Notes: a model not told the origin generated them from the sequence alone. A stretch of DNA of 64,000 nucleotides from Bacillus tianshenii (GCA_020524525.2 CP129018.1:2546115-2610114), one strand, 5' to 3'; counted from the stretch's first letter, positions 45,812-55,479 are shown. Made by a program: numbers and translations.

Positions 45812-46541
45812 CAAAACCACCAGTGTGAACTGGTGGTTTGCTCTGCGGCTGAAAGCCTCTTTTACCGGCCTCGGCCTTAAAGGCCCACTGAAAGGGTTTC
45901 CCTTATGCACCACATTCACTCACCAATTCTAAAGAATTTCCTTATTTTTTCTTATTTCTTTGTCCTGTGAACGGATCAAACTCTTCGAACAATGTTAACT
46001 GGTCAGCTCGATAGTCTTCCACCAGCTGATTTCGAATGTAGTCTTGTATTCGCTTCTTGTTTCGACCCACCGTATCAACATAAAAGCCTCTACACCAAAA
46101 TTTCCGGTTTCCATATCGGTATTTTAAATTGGCATGTCGATCGAAAATCATGAGACTGCTCTTCCCTTTCAAGTAACCCATGAATTGAGACACACTCAAT
46201 TTAGGTGGGATACTAACTAACATATGAATGTGGTCCGGACAGGCATTGGCTTCATGGATCACCACACCTTTTCGTTCACATAGATCCCGGATAATTTGTC
46301 CAATACTCTTTTTATATTTTCCATAAATAATCTGTCTTCTGTACTTTGGCGCAAACACAATGTGATACTTACAATTCCATGTTGTGTGTGCTAAACTATT
46401 CATGTCCTTCAAGGGGCATTCCTCCTTCTATGGCGAGATAAAGTGGTCGGGAAACCAACTTTATCTTACCATGAAGGGGGATTTTTTTATTACCACGCTA
46501 TAAGCTATCTAGAACCCCCGGCATAGCCAGGGGTTTTCTAA
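45812..46541 (-). mobile_element. IS200-type (IS200/IS605 family) insertion sequence
   Basis: One Y1 transposase gene bounded by terminal hairpins rather than inverted repeats: AAACCACCAG/CTGGTGGTTT (45814-45839) at the right end, and AACCCCC-GGCATAGCC-AGGGGTT (about 46513-46535) at the left end. A long hairpin in the leader (about 46430-46472) is the transcription/translation-blocking structure usual in IS200. Ends are approximate. It abuts repeat copy A. Confidence 0.8.
45942..46412 (-). CDS. tnpA: IS200-like transposase TnpA
   Basis: 156 residues, full length for IS200 TnpA. HUH motif in ACPDHIHMLVSIPP, catalytic Tyr in the helix KKRIQDYIRNQ, and WNCKYHIVFAPKYRR at the N-terminus. Single-strand transposase acting as a dimer. 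TTG start at 46412 with GAAGGAGG eight bases upstream. No tnpB is present. The frame is intact, so the element may be active. Confidence 0.93.
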   Translation of the reverse strand: MKDMNSLAHTTWNCKYHIVFAPKYRRQIIYGKYKKSIGQIIRDLCERKGVVIHEANACPDHIHMLVSIPPKLSVSQFMGYLKGKSSLMIFDRHANLKYRYGNRKFWCRGFYVDTVGRNKKRIQDYIRNQLVEDYRADQLTLFEEFDPFTGQRNKKK

Positions 46542-46550
46542 ACCATTAAA

Positions 46551-46582
46551 AAAACCCTTTCCAGGAAATCCTGAAAAGGGCT
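46551..46582 (-). terminator. Terminator after the SASP gene
   Basis: AACCCTTTTCCAGG / CCTGAAAAGGGCTT-type stem with a short loop; minus strand continues TTTTTTTAATGG. Confidence 0.8.
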
Positions 46583-46606
46583 TAGCCATGATTATATAGT
46601 TGTGGA

Positions 46607-46810
46607 CTACTTTTGTTGGTAACCACCCATTTGTTGTTCAGCCATTTGAACTAGACGCTTTGTGATCTCACCACCAACAGAACCGTTAGCGCGTGCAGTA
46701 GCATCTGGACCAAGTTGAACACCAAATTCTTGAGCGATTTCATATTTCATTTGGTCGATTGCTTGTTGTACACCAGGTACAACTAGTTGGTTTGTATTTC
46801 CTTGTGCCAT
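46607..46810 (-). CDS. Alpha/beta-type small acid-soluble spore protein
   Basis: 67 residues, standard size. GPR protease site in [11 protein letters not shown] and the DNA-binding C-terminal signature [17 protein letters not shown]. Coats and protects spore DNA, then is degraded at germination. AAAGGAGGTGAAACAAC precedes the ATG, and a sigma-G promoter lies just upstream. Paralogue number (sspA, B, C, D) cannot be decided. Confidence 0.96.
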   Translation of the reverse strand: MAQGNTNQLVVPGVQQAIDQMKYEIAQEFGVQLGPDATARANGSVGGEITKRLVQMAEQQMGGYQQK

Positions 46811-46835
46811 GTTGTTTCACCTCCTTTGGTGTTCA

Positions 46836-46866
46836 TATAATGTGATAAAAGAGGTGAAACCATTCA
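46836..46866 (-). promoter_or_regulatory. Sigma-G promoter of the SASP gene
   Basis: Minus strand TGAATG (46866-46861), 18 bases, CATTATA (46842-46836). Both elements match the sigma-G consensus (GMATR, CATNMTA). Forespore-specific expression expected. Confidence 0.8.
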
Positions 46867-46906
46867 TGGAAAGTCTATGGTAATTGTTTCATATTTATTT
46901 TGTTAT

Positions 46907-48115
46907 TTATAACAACTCACCAAACTGTTCTTCTACTTCATCTACTGTAGTTATTTCAAGTACTTCTGTTCGCTCAACAACATCCTGAACCAATTTCTCA
47001 ATGTCGAGTGATTGTTCATATTTATTAATATTTGCTCGCTTTGGTTTTGTCTTCGGTGCTGATGGTAGAAAAATGGTACAGCAGTCTTCATACGGGCGAA
47101 TTGAAATCTCATACGTATCAATTTTTTTGGCAATATCAATAATATCAAGCTTATCCATTGCCATTAAAGGACGCAAAATCGGAAAATTCGTCACTTCATT
47201 AATAGCATGCATGCTTTCTAACGTTTGACTTGCAACTTGACCAACACTTTCACCAGTCGCAATCGCAAGGGCATTATTCTTCACAGCTAATTGCTCTGTA
47301 ATACGCAGCATCATTCTTCGTAACGCAGTCATTGAATAGTTGTCTGGCACTTCACGGTGAAGTGTTTGCTGTAATTCTGTAAAAGGCACAACATGCAAGC
47401 GCACCTTTCCTGAATAACGTGTTAATTTCTTTGCAAGATCAATGACTTTTTGTTTGGCGCGTTCACTTGTATAAGGCGGGCTGTGAAAGTGGACAGCTTC
47501 AATCCGCACACCACGCTTCATCGTTAAATAACCTGCAACAGGACTATCAATTCCACCTGATAGCATTAACATTGCCTTTCCACTTGTTCCAACAGGCAAG
47601 CCACCTGCACCTTGCTCCTTCAAGCATGTGATATAACAACCATCTTGAAGAACTTCAACACGCACCATAATATCAGGGTTATGAACATCTACAGAAAGCC
47701 CTTCGACATTCTTTAGAAGGTGACCACCAATTTCATGGTTTAAGGCTTGTGAGCGGACAGGGAATTGTTTATCTGTGCGCTTTGATTCAACTTTAAACGT
47801 CATATTCGGCTCTTTCATTGCTTCGCGCAGAGCTACTAAAGCACCTTGTCGAATTTCATCGATTTCTTTTTCAGTACGCAAACCTAGGCTTAACGATTGA
47901 ATCCCAAAAATTTCTTTAAGTCGGTCCATAACCGCCCTGTAATCTTCACCATTTAATTCAATGAACATTCGGTCATGTGTTTTACGAATTTTTAAATTGC
48001 GAAACTCTTTCAGTGCCTGCTTCACATTAGACTTTAACTGACTTGTAAATTTCGAACGATTTTTTCTTTTTAACGCCATTTCTCCATAACGAACAAGTAT
48101 ATGGTTATAATTCAT
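46907..48115 (-). CDS. thiI: ThiI tRNA 4-thiouridine synthase
   Basis: 402 residues: N-terminal ferredoxin-like and THUMP domains (about 1-165), then a PP-loop ATPase domain with MLMLSGGIDSPVAGYL and Cys in EDCCTIFLP. The short form lacks the C-terminal rhodanese of E. coli ThiI, normal for Bacillus, where the dedicated desulfurase encoded upstream delivers sulfur. Its ATG overlaps the iscS stop (ATGA). Confidence 0.95.
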   Translation of the reverse strand: MNYNHILVRYGEMALKRKNRSKFTSQLKSNVKQALKEFRNLKIRKTHDRMFIELNGEDYRAVMDRLKEIFGIQSLSLGLRTEKEIDEIRQGALVALREAMKEPNMTFKVESKRTDKQFPVRSQALNHEIGGHLLKNVEGLSVDVHNPDIMVRVEVLQDGCYITCLKEQGAGGLPVGTSGKAMLMLSGGIDSPVAGYLTMKRGVRIEAVHFHSPPYTSERAKQKVIDLAKKLTRYSGKVRLHVVPFTELQQTLHREVPDNYSMTALRRMMLRITEQLAVKNNALAIATGESVGQVASQTLESMHAINEVTNFPILRPLMAMDKLDIIDIAKKIDTYEISIRPYEDCCTIFLPSAPKTKPKRANINKYEQSLDIEKLVQDVVERTEVLEITTVDEVEEQFGELL

Positions 48116-49257
48116 GATGATGACCCCATTATTCTTTGTAATTTTGGTAATACCGCACGCAAAGCATTCAAAAATAGCTCAACCTCTTCTTTTGTCGTTT
48201 CAAACGACATACTCAGACGAATTGCACTTACAGCTCGTTCCTCACCAAGCCCAGCAGCCATTATTACCTTGCTGGCATCAGCATGTTTTGAAGAACATGC
48301 TGATTTTGTTGAAACGTATACGTTGTATTCTTCTAATGAATGAATTAATACTTCAGGCTTCACGCCTAATGCAGAGAAATTAACAATGTGTGGAGCACTA
48401 TTATTACGTGGTGTGTTAACAACAACACCGTTTATTTCCTCTAATTCCTTTTGTAATTCTCCTTTTAGCTCTTCAAGCTTCTGAATACCTGATGGCATTC
48501 TTTCAAACCCGAGCCTGAGTGCCTTTGTAACAGCTACAATTGCTGGTAAATTTTCCGTTCCTGCCCTCACTTGCATTTCTTGAATGCCTCCTGTAAATAA
48601 AGGAGAAAGTGTGACGCCTTCACGTACATATAAGAGGCCGGAGCCTTTTACACCATGAACTTTATGTCCGCTCATCGTGCATAGATCAACATCTTTTAAC
48701 AATAACGGCACTTTTGTCAGACCTTGCACATTATCAACATGAAAGAAAATTTTCGGATAGTCTTTCAAAATTGCTGCTACCTCTTCAATTGGCTGAACCG
48801 TTCCCATTTCATTATTCACATGAATCATGGAAACAAGAATCGTATCATCTCGCAAAGCCTCCTGCACATCTTGGGAAGAAACTTTTCCTTCTTCATTTAC
48901 AGGTAAAAAAGTCACCTCAAAACCTAACTTTTCTAGTTGCTTAAAACTTTGATCCACTGAAGGGTGTTCAATCGTTGTCGTAATCAAATGTTTACCGCGT
49001 GATTGATGTTCCAAAGCAATTCCTTTAATAGCAATGTTGTTCCCTTCCGTCCCGCCGGATGTAAATACTAATTCTGTCGGCTTAACACCGATAAGTTCTG
49101 CACATCTTTTCCGAGACTGTGTAAGCAGACGCTCTGTTTCACCACCTAATCCATGGATCGATGATGGATTAGCAAAATATTTATGAGCAACTGTATGATA
49201 TGTCTTCAACACTTCAGGATATGGCTGTGTTGTCGCACTATTATCCAAATAAATCAT
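48112..49257 (-). CDS. iscS: Cysteine desulfurase (NifZ/IscS type) partnered with ThiI
   Basis: 381 residues from ATG 49257 (AGGGAGATTTGCTT upstream); the longer frame to 49305 has no ribosome site. PLP-binding Lys in MSGHKVHGVKG, catalytic Cys loop TKSACSSKHAD, N-terminal IYLDNSATTQPYPEV. Takes sulfur from cysteine to a persulfide for ThiI. Overlaps thiI by four bases, as in B. subtilis nifZ-thiI. Confidence 0.94.
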   Translation of the reverse strand: MIYLDNSATTQPYPEVLKTYHTVAHKYFANPSSIHGLGGETERLLTQSRKRCAELIGVKPTELVFTSGGTEGNNIAIKGIALEHQSRGKHLITTTIEHPSVDQSFKQLEKLGFEVTFLPVNEEGKVSSQDVQEALRDDTILVSMIHVNNEMGTVQPIEEVAAILKDYPKIFFHVDNVQGLTKVPLLLKDVDLCTMSGHKVHGVKGSGLLYVREGVTLSPLFTGGIQEMQVRAGTENLPAIVAVTKALRLGFERMPSGIQKLEELKGELQKELEEINGVVVNTPRNNSAPHIVNFSALGVKPEVLIHSLEEYNVYVSTKSACSSKHADASKVIMAAGLGEERAVSAIRLSMSFETTKEEVELFLNALRAVLPKLQRIMGSSS

Positions 49258-49688
49258 AAGCAAATCTCCCTGCGTGGCATTTTTTGCAACTAATAATCTT
49301 ACCATAACTCACGAAAATTAGAAACAGTTATAAGTGATCATAAATGATTCTATCTAATACTATTCATCACACAAAAATATAAAGGTCTTCTTTTTTCATT
49401 TCAACCTACTTGCACTACATTTGTCATGTGTAATTTTCATACAAAAGAACCAATATTATTTCCATAAAGTATTTTCTTAAAATTCTCTCATTAATCTTAT
49501 AATCAAGAAAAAGAAAGAACCAGGGAGTATAAGCTTAATAATCATATATAATTAAATATTAAGAATTTATTTATTATTTAAACTTTTTTGTAATAAAACT
49601 TTTTGTAGGAAATTTGTGATATTATCTTATCGTGTTCTATGAGAGTTTTCACAATATTTAAACTAGGAAGCACAGGAGGATTTTTAAT
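49258..49688. other. AT-rich intergenic region upstream of iscS and brnQ
   Basis: About 430 bases between divergent genes. I see no T-box, no long hairpin and no small frame with a ribosome site. A TATTAT near 49620 may be the brnQ -10, but no matching -35 is evident. Candidate CodY-like halves (GAAAATTAGAAAC near 49313) are too weak to call. Confidence 0.5.
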
Positions 49689-51047
49689 ATGAAGGAATCA
49701 ATTTCTGCTAAGCAAACATTTGTGATTGGCCTTATGCTTTTCGCTCTTTTCCTCGGAGCTGGAAATATGATTTTCCCACCAGCATTAGGACAAGCAGCTG
49801 GGACTAACGTTTGGCTGGCAACGTTCGGGTTTCTAATCACAGGTGTCGGCTTACCACTGCTGGGGGTTACTGCAATCGCTTTCACAGGTGACCTTGGTTC
49901 ATTATCAAAACGCGTTCATCCACTATTTGGAGCCATTTTCCCAATCGTCATGTATTTAGCAATCGGCCCTCTTTTCGGAATTCCGAGAACAGGTACAGTT
50001 GCTTTTGAAATCGGGGTTACACCATTCTTGCCTGAAAGCATGAATGCAACAGGGATGCCGCTTTTTATTTATACAATTATCTTCTTTGGCATTACGTTTT
50101 TACTTGCTTTAAATCCATCTAAGCTTGTAGACCGTATTGGTAAAGTACTGACACCGCTTCTTGTTATCGTATTAGGAGCGCTTGTTATTAAAGCAATTGT
50201 AACACCAATGGGCAGCATTGCTGAACCAACTGAGGCATATGCATCTGGAGCATTTTTCAAAGGGTTTATCGACGGATACCTTACGATGGATACCATTGCT
50301 GCTTTAGTATTCGGAATTGTTGTTGTCTCTGCTATTAAAGATCAAGGCGTAACAGATAAGAAGATCCTTGCTCGTACGACGGTTAAAGCAGGCCTAATCG
50401 CTGCTACAGGCCTTGCGTTGGTTTATTTATCACTTGCATATCTTGGGGCGACAAGCATTAATGTTATTGGTGAAGCGAACAACGGTGGAGCTATTCTTTC
50501 TGGGGCAGCTACTCATCTATTTGGCTCTGCGGGTACGGCTGTACTTGGCCTTGCGATTACATTTGCATGCTTAACAACTTCTGTAGGTCTTGTATCTGCT
50601 ACTGGAGAATATTTCACAAAAATTATGCCAAAGCTTTCTTATCCAGTTATTGTCGGAATCTTAAGTGTATTTAGCATGATCATTGCAAATGTTGGCTTAA
50701 CGCAATTAATCACCATTTCTCTACCTGTTTTAATTGCTATTTACCCGTTAGCAATTGCATTAATCATTCTTTCCTTCATGCATAACTTCTTCAATGGTTA
50801 TCGAGAAGTATATGCTGGCGGGATTATTGGCGCGGCATTGATTAGTGCATTAGATGGCTTGAGCACTGCTGGTGTAGATCTTACGAATTTGAACAACTCA
50901 CTAGGAAGCTTTCTTCCATTATACAGCCAAGGTGTTGGTTGGCTTGTTCCAGCAATCATCGGTTCTATTGTCGGCTACATTTTTGCAAAGGTAAAAGGAA
51001 GTCCAAAACGAGCAACTGAATTCACTCGCTCTTCACATCAACATTAA
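49689..51047 (+). CDS. brnQ: BrnQ branched-chain amino acid carrier
   Basis: 452 residues, about 12 membrane helices, LIV-cation symporter family: FALFLGAGNMIFPPALGQ near the N-terminus, AIGPLFGIPRTGTVAFEIG, FIDGYLTMDTIAALVFGIVV. Imports Leu/Ile/Val with Na+ or H+. CACAGGAGGATTTTTAAT precedes the ATG. In this place B. subtilis has braB. Confidence 0.94.
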   Translation: MKESISAKQTFVIGLMLFALFLGAGNMIFPPALGQAAGTNVWLATFGFLITGVGLPLLGVTAIAFTGDLGSLSKRVHPLFGAIFPIVMYLAIGPLFGIPRTGTVAFEIGVTPFLPESMNATGMPLFIYTIIFFGITFLLALNPSKLVDRIGKVLTPLLVIVLGALVIKAIVTPMGSIAEPTEAYASGAFFKGFIDGYLTMDTIAALVFGIVVVSAIKDQGVTDKKILARTTVKAGLIAATGLALVYLSLAYLGATSINVIGEANNGGAILSGAATHLFGSAGTAVLGLAITFACLTTSVGLVSATGEYFTKIMPKLSYPVIVGILSVFSMIIANVGLTQLITISLPVLIAIYPLAIALIILSFMHNFFNGYREVYAGGIIGAALISALDGLSTAGVDLTNLNNSLGSFLPLYSQGVGWLVPAIIGSIVGYIFAKVKGSPKRATEFTRSSHQH

Positions 51048-51061
51048 GGAAAGTTTCTTAC

Positions 51062-51098
51062 AAAAAACCTGCGGGATAAAAAATCCTGCAGGTTTTTT
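51062..51098. terminator. Bidirectional terminator after brnQ
   Basis: 15-bp stem AAAAAACCTGCGGGA / TCCTGCAGGTTTTTT with one mismatch, A-rich loop. Confidence 0.92.
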
Positions 51099-51427
51099 CA
51101 TTGAATATTTAATACTTTCATTAACTCATCGATCGACATTGTCTGAGTATCGGTGTGACCTGCAACAAATTTTTTTGTAATGAATGGCTGGTTGGTTTTC
51201 TCTTCTGCTTTAAGGTCAGAAGGGGTTTCTGCGGGGGGCGGTTGCATTTCAACTTGGTTATTAAATGCTTCTTCTGGGATTTCTAAGCTTTTCAAAACCG
51301 TCATTCTACCTGAAGCAAGCATTCCATCGCCTACTGTCGAACGATCAGTTGTCAGGACTATTATAAACACCGCCCACACTATCAAACATATTGTTGCCAT
51401 TACACCGAGAAGAATCTTCTTCATCAT
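51098..51427 (-). CDS. Small single-pass membrane protein coupled to ezrA
   Basis: 109 residues. N-terminal helix at about 5-26 (IICLIVWAVFIIVLTT-like), then an extracytoplasmic or flexible Pro/Glu-rich stretch (QPPPAETPSD) and a C-terminal SIDELMKVLNIQ helix. The ATG overlaps the ezrA stop by four bases and ezrA supplies AAGGGGAAGA as ribosome site, so the two are translationally coupled. No family recognised; a division-related role is only inferred from linkage. Confidence 0.8.
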   Translation of the reverse strand: MMKKILLGVMATICLIVWAVFIIVLTTDRSTVGDGMLASGRMTVLKSLEIPEEAFNNQVEMQPPPAETPSDLKAEEKTNQPFITKKFVAGHTDTQTMSIDELMKVLNIQ

Positions 51428-53142
51428 TCTTCCCCTTTAAGCAAAAGTTCCTTTTCATTTTTTTCTAACAACTGACTTACTTTCGAAAGGACATCTGGGT
51501 CCAGTTCCTGAAGTGAGCTTGCAGCGATCTCTAATGATTGCTCATACTGGCATGCACGGAAAGCTTCCTCAGCTTCAATCAATCGTGCCGCCACAAATGG
51601 ATATTGACTTCTATACCTATTTCCGTATTGAATGACTTTCTCAGCTAACGCAGCTTGGTCTAGCATATGTGTGATCTCTTCATATACATTGTTAACTTTA
51701 CCAACCGCCTCGTCAAGGTAGCGGCGAATTGAAGCCATGTCCAGTGGCTTTTCTTCAAGTTTTTCCTCAACTGCTTGAAGGCTATCATTGGCACTTGCTG
51801 TTTGCGACCAGAAATATTTCGGAACACCAGGCAGTGTACTCTTTCTCACAAGACGATTTACTTCTAACAACTTCTTATTCATTTCTCGAAGCTTTTCCCG
51901 GGCTTCAATTTCATCTTTTCGAAGAGTTTGAAGCATTTCTTGAATATCCTTATGTGTTTCTTTCATTTCGTTTACTTTCTTCGCAATTTCCTCTAAATCA
52001 TGACGAAGTTTCGTTGCAGGCAGATCATTTTCTTCAATTCGATGACGAACTTCATAATATTTCTTCATCATATAATTTAAATCTTTCTCAAGCCGATGCT
52101 GCGTTTCTAAATCCTTCTCTGTTAAATGGTAAGACATTTGGACAAACATCGATTCTTCTTTTGTTGCAGCAACTTGTTCTTTCAAACGTTCCAAAACCGG
52201 CTCAAGAGTCGGTTCATCTTGAAGTACGATTTGCTTGGAAATCGCTTCTTTTTCAAGTGCATCATAAATTTGCTCAATATTTTCCTTCATATCTGCAATG
52301 TCATCTTTTACTTTCGCAATTTCGGCTTTCTCGACAAGCTTTTCATATTCTACTAATTGCTCTTCCATCTTCTCCAGCTCTTCTTCAACAGCGAGATGCG
52401 AAAGCACGTAATCCTGTTCCACCATTTCAATAAATCCAGAACGCAATTCTTGAATTTGGGAAGGAATATGGGTTTGACAATCTGTAAGAAGATTCGGAAT
52501 TAACTTTGTCTTCTCATGCACATCTGTTAACCGCTCCTTGATTTCAAGCACAATTTCCCGGGCTTGAAAGTAATTGCCTTGTTCTGTCTCTGTTTCAACG
52601 TCTGTAAATCTCTTTTCTATTTCACCAAGTTGCGCTTCAATATGTTCTTCCGCTTTCCCAAACGTATGTCGTTCTGTTAACAATCTTTTCTTTAGCTGCT
52701 TAAACGTATAGCGCAATTCTTCATTATCTACACGATTCTGTTCTTCACTGCCAAGTAATTCTTGAAGCTCAGCTAAAAGTGTGTCAATCTGTTCGTCGAT
52801 CCATTTCAACAAATCACTTGTCTCAGCATTTATTTTTTTCGCTTTGTTGTAGCGATATTTGTCTACTGCTTCTTCTGCATCGAACAGCATCTCTTCAGCT
52901 TTCGGAAGTTCCTGGGTCACAATTTCATCCCATGTTTTTCGCCAGCTTTCGAATTTCTCTTCTGCTTGACCGGTCAAATTCAAGGCCTTCACACGTGAAA
53001 TTTCTTCTGTCACTGGCCGGTTCATTACTTCCATTTTCCACGCTTCAAGCCGTGAAACTTCATCATATATTCTTTTACGCATTATTAAGCTGTATGTAAT
53101 TAAGCCAAGAAAAATAATGACAAGCCCGATCACATATTCCAT
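51424..53142 (-). CDS. ezrA: EzrA septation ring regulator
   Basis: 572 residues, usual length. One N-terminal helix at about 3-20 (VIGLVIIFLGLITYSLI), then a spectrin-like all-helical cytoplasmic region. Membrane-anchored regulator that limits Z-ring formation away from midcell and couples FtsZ to wall synthesis. ATG 53142 with AAGGGTGCTATCGT. Followed by a coupled small membrane gene. Confidence 0.94.
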   Translation of the reverse strand: MEYVIGLVIIFLGLITYSLIMRKRIYDEVSRLEAWKMEVMNRPVTEEISRVKALNLTGQAEEKFESWRKTWDEIVTQELPKAEEMLFDAEEAVDKYRYNKAKKINAETSDLLKWIDEQIDTLLAELQELLGSEEQNRVDNEELRYTFKQLKKRLLTERHTFGKAEEHIEAQLGEIEKRFTDVETETEQGNYFQAREIVLEIKERLTDVHEKTKLIPNLLTDCQTHIPSQIQELRSGFIEMVEQDYVLSHLAVEEELEKMEEQLVEYEKLVEKAEIAKVKDDIADMKENIEQIYDALEKEAISKQIVLQDEPTLEPVLERLKEQVAATKEESMFVQMSYHLTEKDLETQHRLEKDLNYMMKKYYEVRHRIEENDLPATKLRHDLEEIAKKVNEMKETHKDIQEMLQTLRKDEIEAREKLREMNKKLLEVNRLVRKSTLPGVPKYFWSQTASANDSLQAVEEKLEEKPLDMASIRRYLDEAVGKVNNVYEEITHMLDQAALAEKVIQYGNRYRSQYPFVAARLIEAEEAFRACQYEQSLEIAASSLQELDPDVLSKVSQLLEKNEKELLLKGEE

Positions 53143-53408
53143 ACGATAGCACCCTTCTCATTCATGTTCTCTATCTATCTTCCTACCCCTTCTCTACATC
53201 AAGGGCCGTGCACACTGTTTTATTATGTAGAAATGCCTGTTACCCTGTATAATTGAAACGCGAGTCTTGAAAACCATATTAAAATAAGATTTAAATCCAT
53301 TATGTATATATCGTTTAATGTTTTTATGATACCATGTATTCAATATTTATGACCAAATTTTTTCAAAAAAATTGACGAATCATTCTTTAGGAGTGGGAGG
53401 AAATCATT

Positions 53409-54218
53409 ATGAAAATTGACGGACATATCCATACCCCATATTGTCCTCATGGAAGCAAAGATTCTTTCGAAGAATACATTGAACAAGCAATTAAACAAGA
53501 CTTTAGTACGATCACTTTTACCGAACATGCTCCCCTTCCACCATCATTCGAAGATCCGACACCTGATAAAGACAGCAGTATGCCGTTCCAACAGTTAGAG
53601 AATTATCTTAAAACACTTACAGATTTAAAGAAGAAATACGCAAACGACATTCACATTCAGACCGGATTAGAAATTGATTTTATTGAAGGATTTGAGCAGG
53701 AAACGACTGATTTCTTACAAACCTATGGTCACTTATTAGACGACAGCATATTATCTGTCCACTTTCTAAAACAAAATGACCACTACTTCTGTTTAGACTT
53801 TAGTGATGACACCTTTCAAGAGATGATTCACTCTTTTGGTATTACAGCAAAAATCTATGAGGCATATTTTCATACAGTTAAGCAGTCAATTAAAGCAGAT
53901 CTTGGTCCATACAAACCAAAGCGGATCGGACACATAACACTTGTGCATAAATTCCAAAAACGTTTCCCTTGCGACCTATCCTTTGAAAGAGAAACCACTG
54001 AACTGCTTCAGCTTGTTAAAAGCAATGGACTTGAACTGGACTACAATGCTGCTGGTTTAAGCAAGCCGCTCTGTGGAGAACCTTATCCAACGGAAAAATT
54101 AGTTAAACAAGCCGCTTCAATGGGGATTCCACTCGTATATGGTTCAGATGCACACCAAGCAAATGATGTTGGGCAACATTATCACCAATTGCAAAAGGTA
54201 TTATTGGGACAAAGCTGA
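53409..54218 (+). CDS. hisJ: HisJ-type histidinol-phosphate phosphatase (PHP family)
   Basis: 269 residues, PHP metallo-phosphatase. Metal ligands in DGHIHTPYCPHG, TFTEHAP, GLEIDFIEG, SVHFL and GSDAHQANDVG. Removes phosphate from histidinol phosphate in histidine synthesis. GGGAGGAAATCATT precedes the ATG. The stop codon lies within the terminator stem. Confidence 0.92.
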   Translation: MKIDGHIHTPYCPHGSKDSFEEYIEQAIKQDFSTITFTEHAPLPPSFEDPTPDKDSSMPFQQLENYLKTLTDLKKKYANDIHIQTGLEIDFIEGFEQETTDFLQTYGHLLDDSILSVHFLKQNDHYFCLDFSDDTFQEMIHSFGITAKIYEAYFHTVKQSIKADLGPYKPKRIGHITLVHKFQKRFPCDLSFERETTELLQLVKSNGLELDYNAAGLSKPLCGEPYPTEKLVKQAASMGIPLVYGSDAHQANDVGQHYHQLQKVLLGQS

Positions 54219-54239
54219 GAGCACTATGCTCTCTTTTTT
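54217..54239 (+). terminator. Terminator of hisJ
   Basis: GAGAGC, loop ACTAT, GCTCTC, then TTTTTT. The hairpin overlaps the end of both hisJ and the convergent refZ. Confidence 0.85.
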
Positions 54240-54850
54240 GTTTGTGTTTCTGTTTGGAAGATTTGCATTGAATCAATCCATCTATTTATTCGCTCTTGAT
54301 AGCGTCGTACAAAGTATGTTTCCCTCGGCTGTATGTATAGAACTTCTGTTAAATACTGAGGGTACAAATAAGGCATCATAACCATCCCTTTAAATTGAAT
54401 GACCGCGTAATCTATTGAATAATGATTGAAAGGTTGATTTTGCACACCTGCTTGAAAAACAGATTTCATAAAGAATGTTTCCCTCTTTAAATATGTGGCC
54501 ATCATTTCGCGAATCAAAACAGAATCCAATGTCATTTCCCTATACACAAATCTTGTTAAAGCGACATGTTGCTGCTGAAAGGCAAGAATACGAGCACACA
54601 TTTCTTTCAAACAAACAGCAGGAGTCAATTTCGGCATCTCATTTACAGCTTCCTCGAGCATTTGTAAATAAGGTTCATAAAATTGGAGAAGCAAGCTTTC
54701 TAACAAGCCTTTCTTACTACCAAAATAATACGAAATTAAGGCGGGGTTAACATCGGCTTTCTTAGCCACTTCCCTAACAGACGTCCCTTGAAACCCTTTT
54801 GTATTAAATAAAGAAATTGCCGCATCAATCACCTTTTGTTTCGTACTCAT
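54224..54850 (-). CDS. refZ: RefZ (YttP), TetR-family DNA-binding protein
   Basis: 208 residues. N-terminal TetR helix-turn-helix at about 8-52 (GFQGTSVREVAKKADVNPALISYYF split at the turn), helical C-terminal dimer domain. In B. subtilis RefZ binds palindromes near the origin and affects FtsZ ring positioning and chromosome capture at sporulation. Assignment rests on position between hisJ and ytsP plus TetR sequence. No obvious RefZ palindrome is seen in the 150 bases upstream. Confidence 0.88.
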   Translation of the reverse strand: MSTKQKVIDAAISLFNTKGFQGTSVREVAKKADVNPALISYYFGSKKGLLESLLLQFYEPYLQMLEEAVNEMPKLTPAVCLKEMCARILAFQQQHVALTRFVYREMTLDSVLIREMMATYLKRETFFMKSVFQAGVQNQPFNHYSIDYAVIQFKGMVMMPYLYPQYLTEVLYIQPRETYFVRRYQERINRWIDSMQIFQTETQTKKRA

Positions 54851-54999
54851 CCTCTACCTCTCCCTTCTGAATTATGCCTGTATACTTCATTTCTACCGCT
54901 CTAGATAAAGTCCTCCAAGTTTCGCTCGACATTAATAGTCTCAAAACGCAATATTTGATAGAATACAAGTAATTTCATTTAGAAAGAAGGGGAATCATC

Positions 55000-55479
55000 T
55001 TGTTCCAAGTCGAAGCCTATAACCAATCAAAAGACAAAAACTACGAATTACTCATAAAGCAATTACAAGCTTTACTTGATGGCGAAAAAAATGTCACCGC
55101 AAATTTAGCGAACGCGTCTGCCCTTTTAAACCAATTTCTTGATCGTGTAAACTGGGTCGGTTTTTACTTAATGGAAGAAAATGAACTTGTTCTCGGCCCA
55201 TTTCAAGGGCTTCCTGCTTGCGTGCGTATTCCAACCGGAAAAGGTGTATGCGGAACATCAGTCGAAGAACAAAGAACTATGCGTGTAGCAGATGTACATG
55301 CTTTCCCAGGTCATATTGCTTGTGACGCAGCCTCTCGTTCAGAAATTGTCGTACCGATCATTCAAAACAATACTGTGTTCGGAGTTTTAGATATAGACAG
55401 TCCCGAAACTGACCGTTTTGATGAAATAGATGAAAAATATTTACAAGCATTTGTCGAAGAACTTTCCAAGCATCTATAA
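55000..55479 (+). CDS. ytsP: GAF-domain free methionine-R-sulfoxide reductase (YtsP)
   Basis: 159 residues, one GAF domain. The three Cys of fRMsr enzymes are all present: ACVRIPTGKGVCGTS (two) and GHIACDAASRSE (one). Reduces free Met-R-sulfoxide. TTG start at 55000 with AGAAGGGGAATCATC. Placed between refZ and dgcP as in B. subtilis. Confidence 0.9.
   Translation: MFQVEAYNQSKDKNYELLIKQLQALLDGEKNVTANLANASALLNQFLDRVNWVGFYLMEENELVLGPFQGLPACVRIPTGKGVCGTSVEEQRTMRVADVHAFPGHIACDAASRSEIVVPIIQNNTVFGVLDIDSPETDRFDEIDEKYLQAFVEELSKHL

Noticed and set aside
49258-49688. T-box or amino-acid leader before brnQ
   Set aside because: No GGTGG/T-box core, no specifier-like structure and no terminator hairpin.
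53254-53259. TGAAAC upstream of hisJ as a sigma-W promoter
   Set aside because: The sequence 16-17 bases downstream is CATATTA, not CGTATA-like.
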